The notes below the pieces were generated by a model that was not told where the DNA came from, did not search any database, and saw only the letters and a list, made by a program, of their open reading frames with translations. DNA of 64,000 bases. Origin: Rhodospirillales bacterium. Its GTDB lineage: Bacteria > Pseudomonadota > Alphaproteobacteria > TMED109. How positions within the stretch are numbered: position 1 is the stretch's first letter; the number at the start of each line of letters is the position of its first letter. A program made the position numbers and the translations under genes. Positions 17,424-26,863 of the stretch are shown in pieces. The DNA lies in contig JAPPED010000032.1 in assembly GCA_028824295.1 (NCBI GenBank), positions 1 to 64,000 of the forward strand. The letters run 5' to 3'.

Positions 17424-17714
17424 TCAGGCCACAGGCGACAGCCGTTCGACCTTGAGGTCTTCGGCGTGCTTCATAGCTTGCGCCAAATCGTAGGCCGCCT
17501 GGAGTCGCAACCACGTGTGGGCACCGCCCCCGAATGCCTTGTCGAGGCGAATCGCCATTGCCGGCGAAATGCCCGCGTGACCGTTCACGATGTCCGAAAG
17601 CTGCTTGCGGCTGATCCCCAGGTGCTTTGCCCCTTCGGTGACGTTCAGCCCCAAAGGCGCCAGACAGTCATGCCGCACCGAAAGGCCCGGATGCGGTGGG
17701 TTCTTCATCGGCAT
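17424..17714 (-). CDS. higA: HigA-type antitoxin
   Basis: XRE-type helix-turn-helix antitoxin of 96 residues. The family opening [20 protein letters not shown] is followed by [20 protein letters not shown], the HTH, and [16 protein letters not shown]. It binds the HigB toxin and represses the operon. It follows higB by 12 bp on the same strand. The gene is intact. Confidence 0.93.
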   Translation of the reverse strand: MPMKNPPHPGLSVRHDCLAPLGLNVTEGAKHLGISRKQLSDIVNGHAGISPAMAIRLDKAFGGGAHTWLRLQAAYDLAQAMKHAEDLKVERLSPVA

Positions 17715-17726
17715 CGCTTGTTCTCC

Positions 17727-18005
17727 CTAGTGATAATCGACCAGATCGACATCGCCGGCATGGCCGCCCTCGAAGCGGACGATCACGCGCCAGTTGCCGG
17801 ACACGGTGACCGACCAGAAACTTGCGAGATCGCCCTTGAGGCGATGCAACCGGAAGCCGGGCAGGTCCATGTTGCCGGCCTCTGATGCCTCTTCGAGCCG
17901 CGCGAGGATGCGCGCGATCTTGGCCGCGTGTTCCGCCGGCACCTTCCGCCGATCGTCCCTCTCGAACAGCAGCTTGAGGCCCTTGTGACGGAACCCAAGT
18001 ATCAT
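17727..18005 (-). CDS. higB: HigB-type RelE-fold toxin
   Basis: Ribosome-dependent mRNA interferase of the HigB family, 92 residues. It shows FRHKGLKLLFERDD, AKIARILARLEEA, DLPGFRLHRLKGD and NWRVIVRFEGGHAGDVDLVDYH, the complete set of family motifs. The start at the ATG at 18005 matches homologues and has GGGAGG upstream, though spaced widely; a longer frame to 18065 would add 20 residues not seen in the family. Toxin-first order with higA downstream is normal. It lies just beyond the 3' end of the conjugation operon and may have arrived with it. Confidence 0.92.
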   Translation of the reverse strand: MILGFRHKGLKLLFERDDRRKVPAEHAAKIARILARLEEASEAGNMDLPGFRLHRLKGDLASFWSVTVSGNWRVIVRFEGGHAGDVDLVDYH

Positions 18006-18177
18006 GTGAGAAGTGTAACCTCCCGCTTCCCATATTGCAAGGAAACCGGTACACTCGTCGAGCATTCAGCTGACGCGTAGCTGCGTCTGTCGGCAAGCCG
18101 CCATCGCGGCACCGGAGCGCACCCTGGGGCTGACGCTGCCCGTGTCCCGGACCGCTGCTGCGGGACCTTGCAGCCCG

Positions 18178-19446
18178 CTACGTTTCTGGCTGGTTCTGCC
18201 ACGGCCTGAGCAACAGGTCGCGGTGGACCAGCACCGCGAGTGGCCAGCCCGGCCGCACCTTCAGGGTCGGCTGGACGTCGAGTTCCCGTTTCACCAGCGC
18301 GCCGGCGGCCTTGTCCGTTCCATCCTGCACGGACTCCCGGAACGCACGGGTCACGTCGCCTTCGTTCGCCAAGGCAAGTTCCGTGCCGATGCCGAGCAGC
18401 GACGACAGCAGGATCCCCCGGGCCAGCCGCCAGCCGTGCATGTCGACGGTGTCGCTGATCCCGGCATGGCCGGCCTCGTCGGTCGCCGGCAGGTTCTCGA
18501 TGACCACCGACGTTCCGTCCGGCAGGATCAGCCGGTGCCAGACCACGAGCGCCCGTTCCTGTCCGAACGCTACCTGGCTGTCGTAGCGGCCGAGGAGGCG
18601 GGTTCCGCGCGGCAGCAGGAGGACGGTGCCGGTCACGGAATCAAAGACGTCCTCCGTCAACTGGGCCACGACAAAGCCGGGGAGGTCCGAGTTCAGCCCG
18701 GTGATCAGCGCTGCCCGGAGCACGCTGCCGGCCATCACCTGCCACGGCGACAGCGGCTCTTCCAACAGATGCGGGTTGTAGATGTCGGCAGACGGCGCGG
18801 CTTCGAGGAACGCCTGCATCCGGGCCTGCCGGCCAGGCTCGCTCGCCGGGATCAGGCCCGGTTCGGGACCGGCCGGGACGCCGGCGTCAGGCGCCGGACC
18901 TGCAGCGGGCGGGCCGGCTCCCTGGACGCGAAAGAAGAGCTCCGAGCGCAGGGCCTCCGTCGCCCGCTTTGCCAGCCGTTTCCGTTCGGCCGCATCCTCG
19001 TCGGCCGGCAGGCCTGGCGCCGCCTCGTCCGGCACGGGCGGCGGCACGGGTTCGGGCACGGGCGCGAACGCGATCTCCTGGTAGGTCTCCGGCAGTCGCT
19101 CGATCGCCTCCGGATGTGGCTGGCCGGGATGCCAGACCTCCTGGACGGCGCCGCCTTCCTCCCGCGGCGGGGAATCGAGGGCCACCGTGAAGACGCCAAA
19201 CACCGCCAGCGCGGCAGCGCCTGCGAGCACGGCCAGGACCCTGCGGTTGATGCGCGTGACCCGGCGTGGCGACGCCCGGAGCTCAAAGTCGGCCGGATCG
19301 CCCTTCGCGGGTGCCTCGCCGGCACCGTCGGGGCCGGGCGGCAATTCATCCGTCACCTCGAGACCGGGCAGCGGGAGTTCGGGCTCGGCGTCGGGCGGTA
19401 GCCCGACGCCCGGAGCAGTGGGTGCCGACGCGCCCGGGCCGCTCAC
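18178..19446 (-). CDS. trbI: TrbI/VirB10 channel protein
   Basis: Component that spans inner and outer membranes in the type IV secretion channel. The N-terminal cytoplasmic part is proline-rich, one membrane helix lies at about residues 69-90, a Pro-rich periplasmic linker follows, and the C-terminal beta-domain shows VMAGSVLRAALITGLNSDLPG, VTGTVLLLPRGTRLLGRY and RLILPDGTSV, all typical of TrbI. It starts with GTG overlapping the trbG stop by 4 bp and is the last gene of the operon. Length (422) is normal and the gene looks intact. Confidence 0.95.
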   Translation of the reverse strand: MSGPGASAPTAPGVGLPPDAEPELPLPGLEVTDELPPGPDGAGEAPAKGDPADFELRASPRRVTRINRRVLAVLAGAAALAVFGVFTVALDSPPREEGGAVQEVWHPGQPHPEAIERLPETYQEIAFAPVPEPVPPPVPDEAAPGLPADEDAAERKRLAKRATEALRSELFFRVQGAGPPAAGPAPDAGVPAGPEPGLIPASEPGRQARMQAFLEAAPSADIYNPHLLEEPLSPWQVMAGSVLRAALITGLNSDLPGFVVAQLTEDVFDSVTGTVLLLPRGTRLLGRYDSQVAFGQERALVVWHRLILPDGTSVVIENLPATDEAGHAGISDTVDMHGWRLARGILLSSLLGIGTELALANEGDVTRAFRESVQDGTDKAAGALVKRELDVQPTLKVRPGWPLAVLVHRDLLLRPWQNQPET

Positions 19447-20417
19447 GACTGGCGCTCGATTCGCACCACCGTTTGCGGGTCCGTGCCCAGCCTGAGCTCG
19501 GCCACCTCGAACAGACGATCGACTACGTAGTACGACCCGCGTACGCGGTAATTCACCAGCGCCACCTCCCCCTCCGGTCCGATCAGGAAGAGAGGCGGCG
19601 CTTCGGCCGTTCCCGACGGGAACTGGATGAAGACGCGCCGGCCATCGTCGAAGGCCCGGACTGGCCGCCAGGGCGGCTGGTCACCGAGGATCCGATAGCC
19701 GAAATGCAGTGCCTCCGGCCGGATGCCGTCCGCCGCAGCGGCGCGATCCGGGCCCCGGCTCTTCACGGCCGCCGCCCGGAACGCCAGCTCCTCCTCCGGA
19801 TACGTCCAGGACACCGAGGCCATGTAGGTGATGTCCAGCGACTGGAGCTCCACGTGGTAGACCCGCCGGTCCGTCGCGATGACGAGGTTCGTCACCAGCT
19901 TCGACGCGGTCGGTTTCACCAGCACGTGCGGGCGCAGATTGGCCCCGCTGCCGCTCGCCGTTTCCGCCACTTTCCACCGGACGGTGTCCCCGGCCGAGAG
20001 CGACACCAGCTGCTCGCCCGGGGCCAGGGCCAAGTCCGTGACCTGGCCGGGAGCGGTATAGACTTGGTAGAGCGCGCCTTCCGTCCATGGATAGACTTGG
20101 ATCGCGTTCACGTAGCCGTCTGCCGCCGGTTCCAGGCGGGCCACGGCATTGGCCGCCCGCACCCGCTGCGCCGGGTCCGCGCTGGCCCTTTCCGGCGCCA
20201 CGTCGCTCGCGAGTGCCGACGCCACCGGCTTGAGTTGCCCCGGCAGCGGCAGCGGGGTCGGCACCGCGACCACCTCGGCCTCGGGCTCGATGATCCGCGT
20301 CGCCGGCACGGCCACCGCCGGAGCGGAACCGGGCCCGGGCCCGCTCCCGGTAGGGGGTTCGGTCACGCAGCCGGTCGTGACCACGGCAACGAACAGCACG
20401 GCCACACGATTCTTCAT
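19443..20417 (-). CDS. trbG: TrbG/VirB9 outer-membrane channel protein
   Basis: VirB9 homologue of 324 residues that forms the outer-membrane ring with VirB10. The ATG at 20417 follows GGGAG at good spacing and starts a lipoprotein signal, MKNRVAVLFVAVVTTGC, so Cys17 may be lipidated. The C-terminal domain contains GALYQVYTAPGQVTDLAL, NLVIATDRRVYHVELQS and GYRILGD, the TrbG/CagX pattern. It overlaps trbF by 4 bp at its start and trbI by 4 bp at its end. Confidence 0.94.
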   Translation of the reverse strand: MKNRVAVLFVAVVTTGCVTEPPTGSGPGPGSAPAVAVPATRIIEPEAEVVAVPTPLPLPGQLKPVASALASDVAPERASADPAQRVRAANAVARLEPAADGYVNAIQVYPWTEGALYQVYTAPGQVTDLALAPGEQLVSLSAGDTVRWKVAETASGSGANLRPHVLVKPTASKLVTNLVIATDRRVYHVELQSLDITYMASVSWTYPEEELAFRAAAVKSRGPDRAAAADGIRPEALHFGYRILGDQPPWRPVRAFDDGRRVFIQFPSGTAEAPPLFLIGPEGEVALVNYRVRGSYYVVDRLFEVAELRLGTDPQTVVRIERQS

Positions 20418-21115
20418 GGTTTGTCTCCCGTCACGAGGTCTCGCGACCAGTGGAAATCGGTGATGTAGATCCCGAGCGGATTCGCCCGGAGGGCTGCGGC
20501 ATCGGCGGGTGGCTGGACGACATAGGAAAGCAGGGCGGTATGCCGGCTGGTTTCGGCCGCCCCGCCCCGGAGCGATTCGTCCTCGCGCCAGCGCAGTTCG
20601 AAGCTGGTCGCCGATGACCGCACGGCGCTCGTCATTTCCACCGTGACCGTGCGTACGCCGACGTCCCGGAACGGCTCCGCCGTCCGCGCGTAATCGCTGA
20701 GACGCGTCGCGGCCCGACTGGTGACGAACGCGTAGGCGCGCAGCCAGTTCTTCCGCAGCACGACCGGGTCGATGGGAACCGCCCGGACGTGCTCCACGAA
20801 TTCCGCGAGGTGGTAGACGATCTGGCCGTCGTTCGGGCGATGCCCGTCCAGGGCCGGCCCCACCGCCCGCACAGCGCCCAGTGCGTCGACTTCCACGACG
20901 TAGGGCACCACGCTGCTGCGGCTCGCCATGTGCCAGAAGCCGGCAGCGAGCACGCCCGCGATCGCCAGCGCGCCAAGGCAGGCGAGGCGCCAGTTCCGGG
21001 CCTGGACGCGAGCGCTGCCGAGGCGCTCGTCCCACACCTGCGCGGCTTTCTGGTACGGGGTCACCGGGGCCGGGGCGCGGCCATAGGAGACCCCGGAGCG
21101 GGTCGGAGCACTCAT
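20414..21115 (-). CDS. trbF: TrbF/VirB8 inner-membrane protein
   Basis: VirB8 homologue of 233 residues, an inner-membrane scaffold for assembly. The cytoplasmic N-terminus contains the conserved TPYQKAAQVWDERLGSARVQ, a single membrane helix lies at residues 42-62, and the periplasmic domain shows VVPYVVEVDALG and ends NPLGIYITDFHWSRDL. Overlaps of 4 bp link it to trbL and trbG. Confidence 0.95.
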   Translation of the reverse strand: MSAPTRSGVSYGRAPAPVTPYQKAAQVWDERLGSARVQARNWRLACLGALAIAGVLAAGFWHMASRSSVVPYVVEVDALGAVRAVGPALDGHRPNDGQIVYHLAEFVEHVRAVPIDPVVLRKNWLRAYAFVTSRAATRLSDYARTAEPFRDVGVRTVTVEMTSAVRSSATSFELRWREDESLRGGAAETSRHTALLSYVVQPPADAAALRANPLGIYITDFHWSRDLVTGDKP

Positions 21116-22197
21116 TGGCGGTCCTTTCTGCGGCCTCGGTCGGGAGCAGGTCCGTCACCGGACTCCCAGCCCCCATCGGCCACCCTCGCGGCGTCGCGCA
21201 CCGCTGCCGCGGCTTCGCGGCGATCCGCCGTTGCGGGAGTTTCGTGGGGGCCGGAAGGCAGGCGCGCGGCCGCCCGGGCCGCGCCGGACGCGGTGTCCTG
21301 CACGCGGGCGGCACCGGCCGCGGCAATGCCCAGTGCACCCGCAAAGAAATCCCTGGCCCGGCGCGCCGTGCCGGCAGCGGCGCCGGCATCGAGCTGTGGG
21401 CCGCCGGCGATCAAGCCGCTTGCGACGGCCGGGCCGTGGATCCCGATCCCGAGCAGAGAGAACGCCGCCAGCAGCAGCGGCATGGCACGGGCGATGGTCA
21501 CTTCCTGACCTTGCAGCGCGCTCGCGATGTCCGCGAAGATCGTGCTGCCGATCCCGATGACCACGGCCAGCACCATGACCTTCACGCCGGACGCCATCAC
21601 GTTGCCGAGCACCCGTTCGGCGAGGAACGTGGTCCGGTTCCAGAGCGCGAACGGCACCAGTACGAAACCGGCCAGCGCCATCAGCTTGAACTCCACCAGA
21701 GTCACGAACATCTGCACCGCGAGCACGAAGAACGCGGCCACGACCCCGAGCCAGGCCAGCAGCAGAATCGCGATCTCAACCGCGTTCACCACGATTTCGG
21801 GAAACCCGATCAGTGTCTGGATATCGAGCAGGATCGGATGGGCGGCGGCGACACCGGTATTGGCGACGAAGCCTGGCCGAAGCAGGTCGTCGGGACGGAT
21901 GGGCGCGGCCGACGCCGTGAGTCCGAGGTCGACAAACGACGAGAAGATGATGTCCGCCAGAAGCTCGTAATTGTTGAGGATCAGGGCAAACGCGCCGACG
22001 TACAAGACCTTCCGCAACAGACCTGCGAACACGTCGCCCTCGGTCGTCAACGCCCATGCCAACCCGGCCAGAACGATGTCGACGGTGATGAGGATCCGGA
22101 TCAAAAAGCCGATGTCAGGCCCCAGCAGGCCAAAGCCGCTGTCGATGAATGTGAGGAACGTCTCGGTGAACCGGTCGACGACGTTGAGATCATCCAC
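21112..22197 (-). CDS. trbL: TrbL/VirB6 polytopic channel protein
   Basis: VirB6-family inner-membrane protein of 361 residues with several hydrophobic helices between residues 25 and 260 and the family signature around KLMALAGFVLVPFALWNRT. The last 100 residues are hydrophilic and rich in Ala, Arg and Gly, a common feature of TrbL tails. It overlaps trbF by 4 bp and lies 11 bp after trbJ. Confidence 0.94.
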   Translation of the reverse strand: MDDLNVVDRFTETFLTFIDSGFGLLGPDIGFLIRILITVDIVLAGLAWALTTEGDVFAGLLRKVLYVGAFALILNNYELLADIIFSSFVDLGLTASAAPIRPDDLLRPGFVANTGVAAAHPILLDIQTLIGFPEIVVNAVEIAILLLAWLGVVAAFFVLAVQMFVTLVEFKLMALAGFVLVPFALWNRTTFLAERVLGNVMASGVKVMVLAVVIGIGSTIFADIASALQGQEVTIARAMPLLLAAFSLLGIGIHGPAVASGLIAGGPQLDAGAAAGTARRARDFFAGALGIAAAGAARVQDTASGAARAAARLPSGPHETPATADRREAAAAVRDAARVADGGWESGDGPAPDRGRRKDRQ

Positions 22198-22208
22198 CTT
22201 GGCTGGCT

Positions 22209-22898
22209 CTACGGAAGCGGCGTGTACAGGTTGCCGGTGCCGATGGAGGCGCCGAACCGGGCCCGGGCCTCGCGGGCAGCCGTGTCCAGTCGGAGGCGCT
22301 CCGCGGCCTGCACGCGCTGGTGCGCGGCGAGCAGGCCCTGCGTGCGCAGCTGCTCGCGCACCTGCATGGCAGCGATTTGGTTACCGGCCTGCGTGACGGC
22401 CAGTGTTCCCGCGGCCCCCCGGGATTCGGATACGAGCCGCCCCAGCAACCGCTCAGTCTCCCGGGTTTCCTCGACCATGCCGGTCTGCACGTCGTGGCTG
22501 TGCCGCCAGCCAGCGCGGATCGCTTCGGCCCGGACCCGGGCCTGCTGGACCCGGGCGGTCCTTGCAAGCGTCGTCGCGACCGGGTCCGGGAACAGCGTCC
22601 CCGTCGTCACCGCCGCAGCGTTCCGGCCCCAGGAAATGCCGGGCGCATCGGCAAAGAGCGTGCGAAGCCAGGCCTTTCCGGTGTCCAGGATGGCGCTCCC
22701 GTCGAAGTTCAGCCGGAGCAGGTTCTGCTCCAGATTCGCCACCGTTTCCTGGAGATGACGGACGGCGGCGAGGGAACGGACGGCGGTCAGCAGGTTCTGG
22801 GCGTGGTTCGCGCCGTCGTAGACCGCGAACGCGTCCGCGGACCGGGGCGTGGCCGCCAGGGCGACCGCCAATGCCAGGACGAGTCCGCGCCGCCTCAC
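22209..22898 (-). CDS. trbJ: TrbJ/VirB5 pilus-associated protein
   Basis: Periplasmic VirB5-like protein of 229 residues with a signal peptide cleaved after about residue 23 (TPRSADA). The mature part begins FAVYDGANHAQNLL, typical for TrbJ, and is mainly alpha-helical with many Gln, Arg and Ala. It overlaps trbE by 4 bp. There is no separate trbK entry-exclusion gene between trbJ and trbL; only 11 bp separate them. Confidence 0.93.
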   Translation of the reverse strand: MRRRGLVLALAVALAATPRSADAFAVYDGANHAQNLLTAVRSLAAVRHLQETVANLEQNLLRLNFDGSAILDTGKAWLRTLFADAPGISWGRNAAAVTTGTLFPDPVATTLARTARVQQARVRAEAIRAGWRHSHDVQTGMVEETRETERLLGRLVSESRGAAGTLAVTQAGNQIAAMQVREQLRTQGLLAAHQRVQAAERLRLDTAAREARARFGASIGTGNLYTPLP

Positions 22899-25297
22899 GC
22901 CAGTCCGCTCCGGCGAGCGCTGCTCTCGGCCAGGAACGCCTCCAGAAACCGCTCCGGCCCGGCCCGGGCCATGGCGGCATCGATGCGCACCTGGTCCTCC
23001 TTGGACGAGGCCCCGGCAAACGTCAGCGCGATCTCGCCCAGCTGGAGATCGAACAGCCGGGCACCCCGTCGCGACTGGTAGTAGTAGTGACGCTTGGGCG
23101 TGGCTCGGGCCAGCAGTTCAATCTGCCGCTCGTTCAATCCAAGCCGGGTGTAGACCTCGCGGGCGGCCGGCTCCTGCGCGCGATCGTTCGGGAGGAAGAT
23201 CCGGGAAGGGCAAGATTCCAGGATCGCCGGCGCCACGGTGCTCGCCACGACGTCACTCGGCGACTGGGTGGCGAACACCACCGACACATTGCGCTTGCGG
23301 AGGGTCTTGAGCCAGTCGCGGATCTGCGCGGCGAACAGGGGATCGTCGAGGAAGACCCAGGCCTCGTCGAGCACCAACATCGTCGGCCGGCCGTCGAACC
23401 GATCGCGCAGCCGGTGGAACAGGTAACCTAGGACCGGTGCCGCGAGACCCTCGTTCTCGAGCAGCTCCTCCATCTCGAAACCCTGCACCTCGGACAGGGC
23501 CAGGGAATCGTCGGCGGCATCCAGCACCCGCCCGTGCGGGCCGGCGAGCGTCCACGGCTGCAGGGCGTCCCGGAGTTCCGGGCGCGTCAGCAACAGCCCA
23601 AGGCCCGTGAGGGTGCGCTCACCCGGCGGTGCGCCCGCCAGGTTGGAGAGAGCGTCCCACAGCTCGCGCCGTACGCCGGGGTCGATGTCGATGCCCGCGC
23701 GCCGGAGCAGCGCCGACGTCCACTCGAAAGCGAAGGCACGCTCGACTTCCAGTTCGATATGCCGCAGCGGCTGGAACGCCAGCTGCTCGGCAGCGCCGCC
23801 CAGGTCCAGGAAGGTGCCGCCCATGCCGAGCACCGCAGCCCGGCACGAGGCTCCCTTGTCGAACACGTACACCTGGGCGCCGGGATAGCGGCGGAATTGC
23901 AGCGCCAGCATGGCCAGGAGCACGGACTTCCCGGCCCCGGTGGGACCGACCACCAGCGTGTGTCCCACGTCGCCGACATGCAGCGAGAGCCGGAACGGCG
24001 TGGTGCCGCGCGTCTGCGCGTGGAGCAGCGGGGGACCACCGAGATGGGCGTTCCGTTCCGGCCCGGCCCAGGTGGCCGACAGCGGCATCATGTGCGCCAG
24101 GTTCAGCGTGTGGACAACCGGTTGCCGGACGTTCGCATAGGCGTGTCCCGGCAAGGATCCCAGCCACGCCTCGACCGCGTTGAGGCGTTCACGGATCGTG
24201 GCAAAGCCGCGACCGTGCAGGATCCGCTCGAGTTCGAGCTGATGTTCGGCGGCGACGGCTGCCGACCGGTGCCGCACGGTCACGCTCGTGGTGATGTGCC
24301 CGAACGCGACCAGGTCCTCGCCCAGCTCCTGCAGCGCCCGATCCGCGTCGGCGGCCTTCACGTCGGCATCCGAATTCACCAGCGCCGCCTCCTGACTGAA
24401 GACGACCTCCTTCAACATGGCCAGCACCGACTTCCGCTTGGCGAACCACTGCCGCCGGCAGCGCCCGAGCTCGCGCTCCGCTTCGTCCTTCCCGAGGACG
24501 AGGAACCTGGTCATCCACCGGTAGGCGAACGGAAGGTCGTTGAGGTCGTCCAGCAGCCCGGGGCGTGTGAGGTTCGGGAACCCGAGCACGGTCAGGGTGC
24601 GGAGATGAAGGTCTCCCAGCATGGGTTCGATGCCGCCGGCAAGCGGTGTATCGGCCAGAACTGCATCCAGGTGGGCCGGAATCCCCGGTACCGTGATGCG
24701 TCCGTCCGACGCGGAAACCGTGCCGTGCAGGTAGGTGAGGGTGGCCTCGTCCGACATCGGCGCCAACCTCGGCATCACGTCTCCCAAGAGCATGAAGGCA
24801 CGGTCGGTCCGTGCCTGAAAGTTCTCGAGGTGCGTCCGCCAGGTGATCGACCCGCCAGCCTCGGCGGCGGCCCGCTCGACCAAGGTCTCAGACGCCCGAG
24901 ACCACGAATCGGCCGGCGGAAGGTAGGTGAGCGTCAGCCGGAACAGCGTCTCGAAATGACGGCTCCTCCCGGCAAATTCCCGGCGCCGTTCATCGTCGAC
25001 CAGCTGCGAGAGGCGATCGGGAAACGTGCTTCTCGGATAGCTCCGTGCCGGAACGCGTTCGGCGTCGAAGTACAGGGCCCAGCCGGACCCGAACCGCCGC
25101 AGCACGTTGTTAACGCGAGCGGTCACGGCCATCAGTTCGGATTCGGTGGAGCTCTCGAGATCGGGACCGCGGAACCGGGCTGAGCGCTGGAACGATCCAT
25201 CCTTGTTGAGGATGACTCCCGGCGCGACCAGGAACGCCCAGGGCAGGAGGTCGGCAAGACCGGCCGGCCGGGCCCGGAACTCCCGGAGATTCAGCAT
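22895..25297 (-). CDS. trbE: TrbE/VirB4 secretion ATPase
   Basis: VirB4-type ATPase of 800 residues that powers pilus assembly and transfer. The CagE/TrbE N-terminal region is followed by the Walker A VGPTGAGKSVLL near residue 450 and the Walker B MLVLDEAWVFLDDPLF near 640, then FATQSPSDV. Length and motifs are complete. The ATG at 25297 overlaps the trbD stop by 7 bp. Confidence 0.96.
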   Translation of the reverse strand: MLNLREFRARPAGLADLLPWAFLVAPGVILNKDGSFQRSARFRGPDLESSTESELMAVTARVNNVLRRFGSGWALYFDAERVPARSYPRSTFPDRLSQLVDDERRREFAGRSRHFETLFRLTLTYLPPADSWSRASETLVERAAAEAGGSITWRTHLENFQARTDRAFMLLGDVMPRLAPMSDEATLTYLHGTVSASDGRITVPGIPAHLDAVLADTPLAGGIEPMLGDLHLRTLTVLGFPNLTRPGLLDDLNDLPFAYRWMTRFLVLGKDEAERELGRCRRQWFAKRKSVLAMLKEVVFSQEAALVNSDADVKAADADRALQELGEDLVAFGHITTSVTVRHRSAAVAAEHQLELERILHGRGFATIRERLNAVEAWLGSLPGHAYANVRQPVVHTLNLAHMMPLSATWAGPERNAHLGGPPLLHAQTRGTTPFRLSLHVGDVGHTLVVGPTGAGKSVLLAMLALQFRRYPGAQVYVFDKGASCRAAVLGMGGTFLDLGGAAEQLAFQPLRHIELEVERAFAFEWTSALLRRAGIDIDPGVRRELWDALSNLAGAPPGERTLTGLGLLLTRPELRDALQPWTLAGPHGRVLDAADDSLALSEVQGFEMEELLENEGLAAPVLGYLFHRLRDRFDGRPTMLVLDEAWVFLDDPLFAAQIRDWLKTLRKRNVSVVFATQSPSDVVASTVAPAILESCPSRIFLPNDRAQEPAAREVYTRLGLNERQIELLARATPKRHYYYQSRRGARLFDLQLGEIALTFAGASSKEDQVRIDAAMARAGPERFLEAFLAESSARRSGLA

Positions 25298-25560
25298 CCG
25301 TGGTAGTTCCGGTGCCGCAGGTGGCGGGCGAGCACGTCCACGAACTGCGCATCATGCCGGGCGCAGAACACCCCAATCGCCTGCACCACGATCCAGAGGA
25401 CCAGGCCGGCGACCCACTGCTGAAGCCCCAGCCCGACGGCGGCGGACAGCGTCCCGTTCAGGATGGCCAGGGACCGCGGCACGCCAGCCATCATGATCGG
25501 CTCCGTGAGGGCGCGGTGCAGCGGCACCTCAAAACCCTCCGGGGGTGACGAGCGGATCAC
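25291..25560 (-). CDS. trbD: TrbD/VirB3 inner-membrane protein
   Basis: Short VirB3-like protein of 89 residues. It opens with the family pattern GFEVPLHRALTEPIMMAGVP and has one or two hydrophobic helices (residues 30-70) before DAQFVDVLARHLRHR, which is typical of TrbD. The start is the GTG at 25560, overlapping the trbC stop as GTGA; an upstream extension in the same frame is not conserved in type. Confidence 0.93.
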   Translation of the reverse strand: MIRSSPPEGFEVPLHRALTEPIMMAGVPRSLAILNGTLSAAVGLGLQQWVAGLVLWIVVQAIGVFCARHDAQFVDVLARHLRHRNYHGC

Positions 25561-25889
25561 GGAAGCAGAGCCCCGCCGCCGAACGAGAAGAACGTGAGGA
25601 AGAAGGATGCGGCCCCAAACGCGATCGAGAGGCCGAAGACGATCTGGATCATCCGGCGGAACCCGCCGGAGGTGTCTCCGAAGGCGAGTGTGAGACCGGT
25701 CACGGTGATGATGATCACCGCCATGATGCGCGCGACCGGTCCTTCGACCGAAGTCAGGATGCTCTGGAGCGGCGCTTCCCACGGCATGCCCGATCCAGCC
25801 GCGAACGCCGGTCCGGCCGCCCCGAGCGCAGCAAGCAGCACAAGCGCCGCGCGGATCAAGTGCCGGCGTGGAGTGGGTTTGATCATCAT
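25557..25889 (-). CDS. trbC: TrbC/VirB2 pilin
   Basis: Conjugative pilin precursor of 110 residues: a long signal peptide cleaved after about residue 30 (AAGPAFA), then MPWEAPLQSILTSVEGPVAR and two hydrophobic helices flanking the polar loop DTSGGFRRM, the standard VirB2/TrbC arrangement. Cyclisation by TraF is known for IncP TrbC and could apply here because a TraF homologue lies in the same operon. Confidence 0.94.
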   Translation of the reverse strand: MMIKPTPRRHLIRAALVLLAALGAAGPAFAAGSGMPWEAPLQSILTSVEGPVARIMAVIIITVTGLTLAFGDTSGGFRRMIQIVFGLSIAFGAASFFLTFFSFGGGALLP

Positions 25890-26863
25890 GTGGAAGGTCT
25901 CCCTGAATGGTCCGGGGCGGCGCCGAGGTGTCGGCAGGCGTAGCTGCCGTCCGGACCCAGCCCGTGGACGGCAAGCAGCGTTTCAACGCGGCGCCGCGTG
26001 CCGGTGCGGCCGACGAACACCACAAGATCGACGGCCTCGGCCACGAGCCGGCGGTCGACCGCGACGGCCGCTTCCTGGATCAGCTGTTCGAGGCGGGCGA
26101 GTGCCGCCGCAGCCGAATTGGCGTGGAGCGTCGCCAGTCCGCCGGGATGGCCCGTGTTCCACGCCTTCACGAGGGCCAGGGCTTCCGGGCCGCGCACTTC
26201 GCCGACGACGATCCGGTCCGGACGCAGCCGGAGCGTTGAACGCAGCAGGTCGGAGAGCGTGACGTGGCCCGGCTGGGTGCGGAGCGCCACGCAATCGGCC
26301 GTTTCGCAAACCAGCTCCCGGGTGTCCTCCAGCAGCACGACGCGGTGTCCCAGATCGCGCATTTCGTGCAGGAGCGCGTTGGCTAGCGTCGTCTTGCCCG
26401 ACGAGGCGCCGCCCGCCACCACGATGTTGCGGCGGGTCCGGACCGCCTCCCGCAGCAGCTCCGCCTGTGTGCGGCTCAAGGCTCCGTTCTCGACGTAGGC
26501 GTCCAGGACGATGACGCGGCCGGCCGGCCGGCGAATCGAGAAGCACGGATCGCGCGCCACCGGCGGCAGCACTCCCTCGAAGCGCTCGCCCGTCGCGGGC
26601 AGCTCGGCGCTCACGATCGGGTGGTCGGCCCCGGATGCCCGACCCGTCTGGCTGGCGACCAAACGAACGACGCGCTCGACCGCTGACGGGGCGAGGCAGA
26701 CCCCGGTGTCCACACGACCCTGGATCGCGTGGTCCAGCCACAGACGGCCGTCGGGATTGACCGTGATTTCCAGGACATGCGGGTTGGCGAGCGCACGGCT
26801 CACCTCGGAACCCATGGCGGTACGCAGCATCGCGACACCGCGGGCCGCCCCGTGGTCATGCAT
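25886..26863 (-). CDS. trbB: TrbB/VirB11 traffic ATPase
   Basis: Hexameric VirB11-type ATPase of 325 residues. Motifs include VNPDGRLWLD in the N-terminal domain, the Walker A GGASSGKTTLANALL near residue 150, the Asp box LLEDTREL, the Walker B RIVVGEVRGPEAL and the His box GGLATLHANS. The ATG at 26863 overlaps the copG stop by 8 bp; a longer open frame to 27040 lies within copG and is not family-like. Confidence 0.95.
   Translation of the reverse strand: MHDHGAARGVAMLRTAMGSEVSRALANPHVLEITVNPDGRLWLDHAIQGRVDTGVCLAPSAVERVVRLVASQTGRASGADHPIVSAELPATGERFEGVLPPVARDPCFSIRRPAGRVIVLDAYVENGALSRTQAELLREAVRTRRNIVVAGGASSGKTTLANALLHEMRDLGHRVVLLEDTRELVCETADCVALRTQPGHVTLSDLLRSTLRLRPDRIVVGEVRGPEALALVKAWNTGHPGGLATLHANSAAAALARLEQLIQEAAVAVDRRLVAEAVDLVVFVGRTGTRRRVETLLAVHGLGPDGSYACRHLGAAPDHSGRPST

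Noticed and set aside
23534-25183. Plus-strand open frame of about 550 codons across trbE
   Set aside because: It is the antisense shadow of trbE, whose Walker motifs and operon position are certain.
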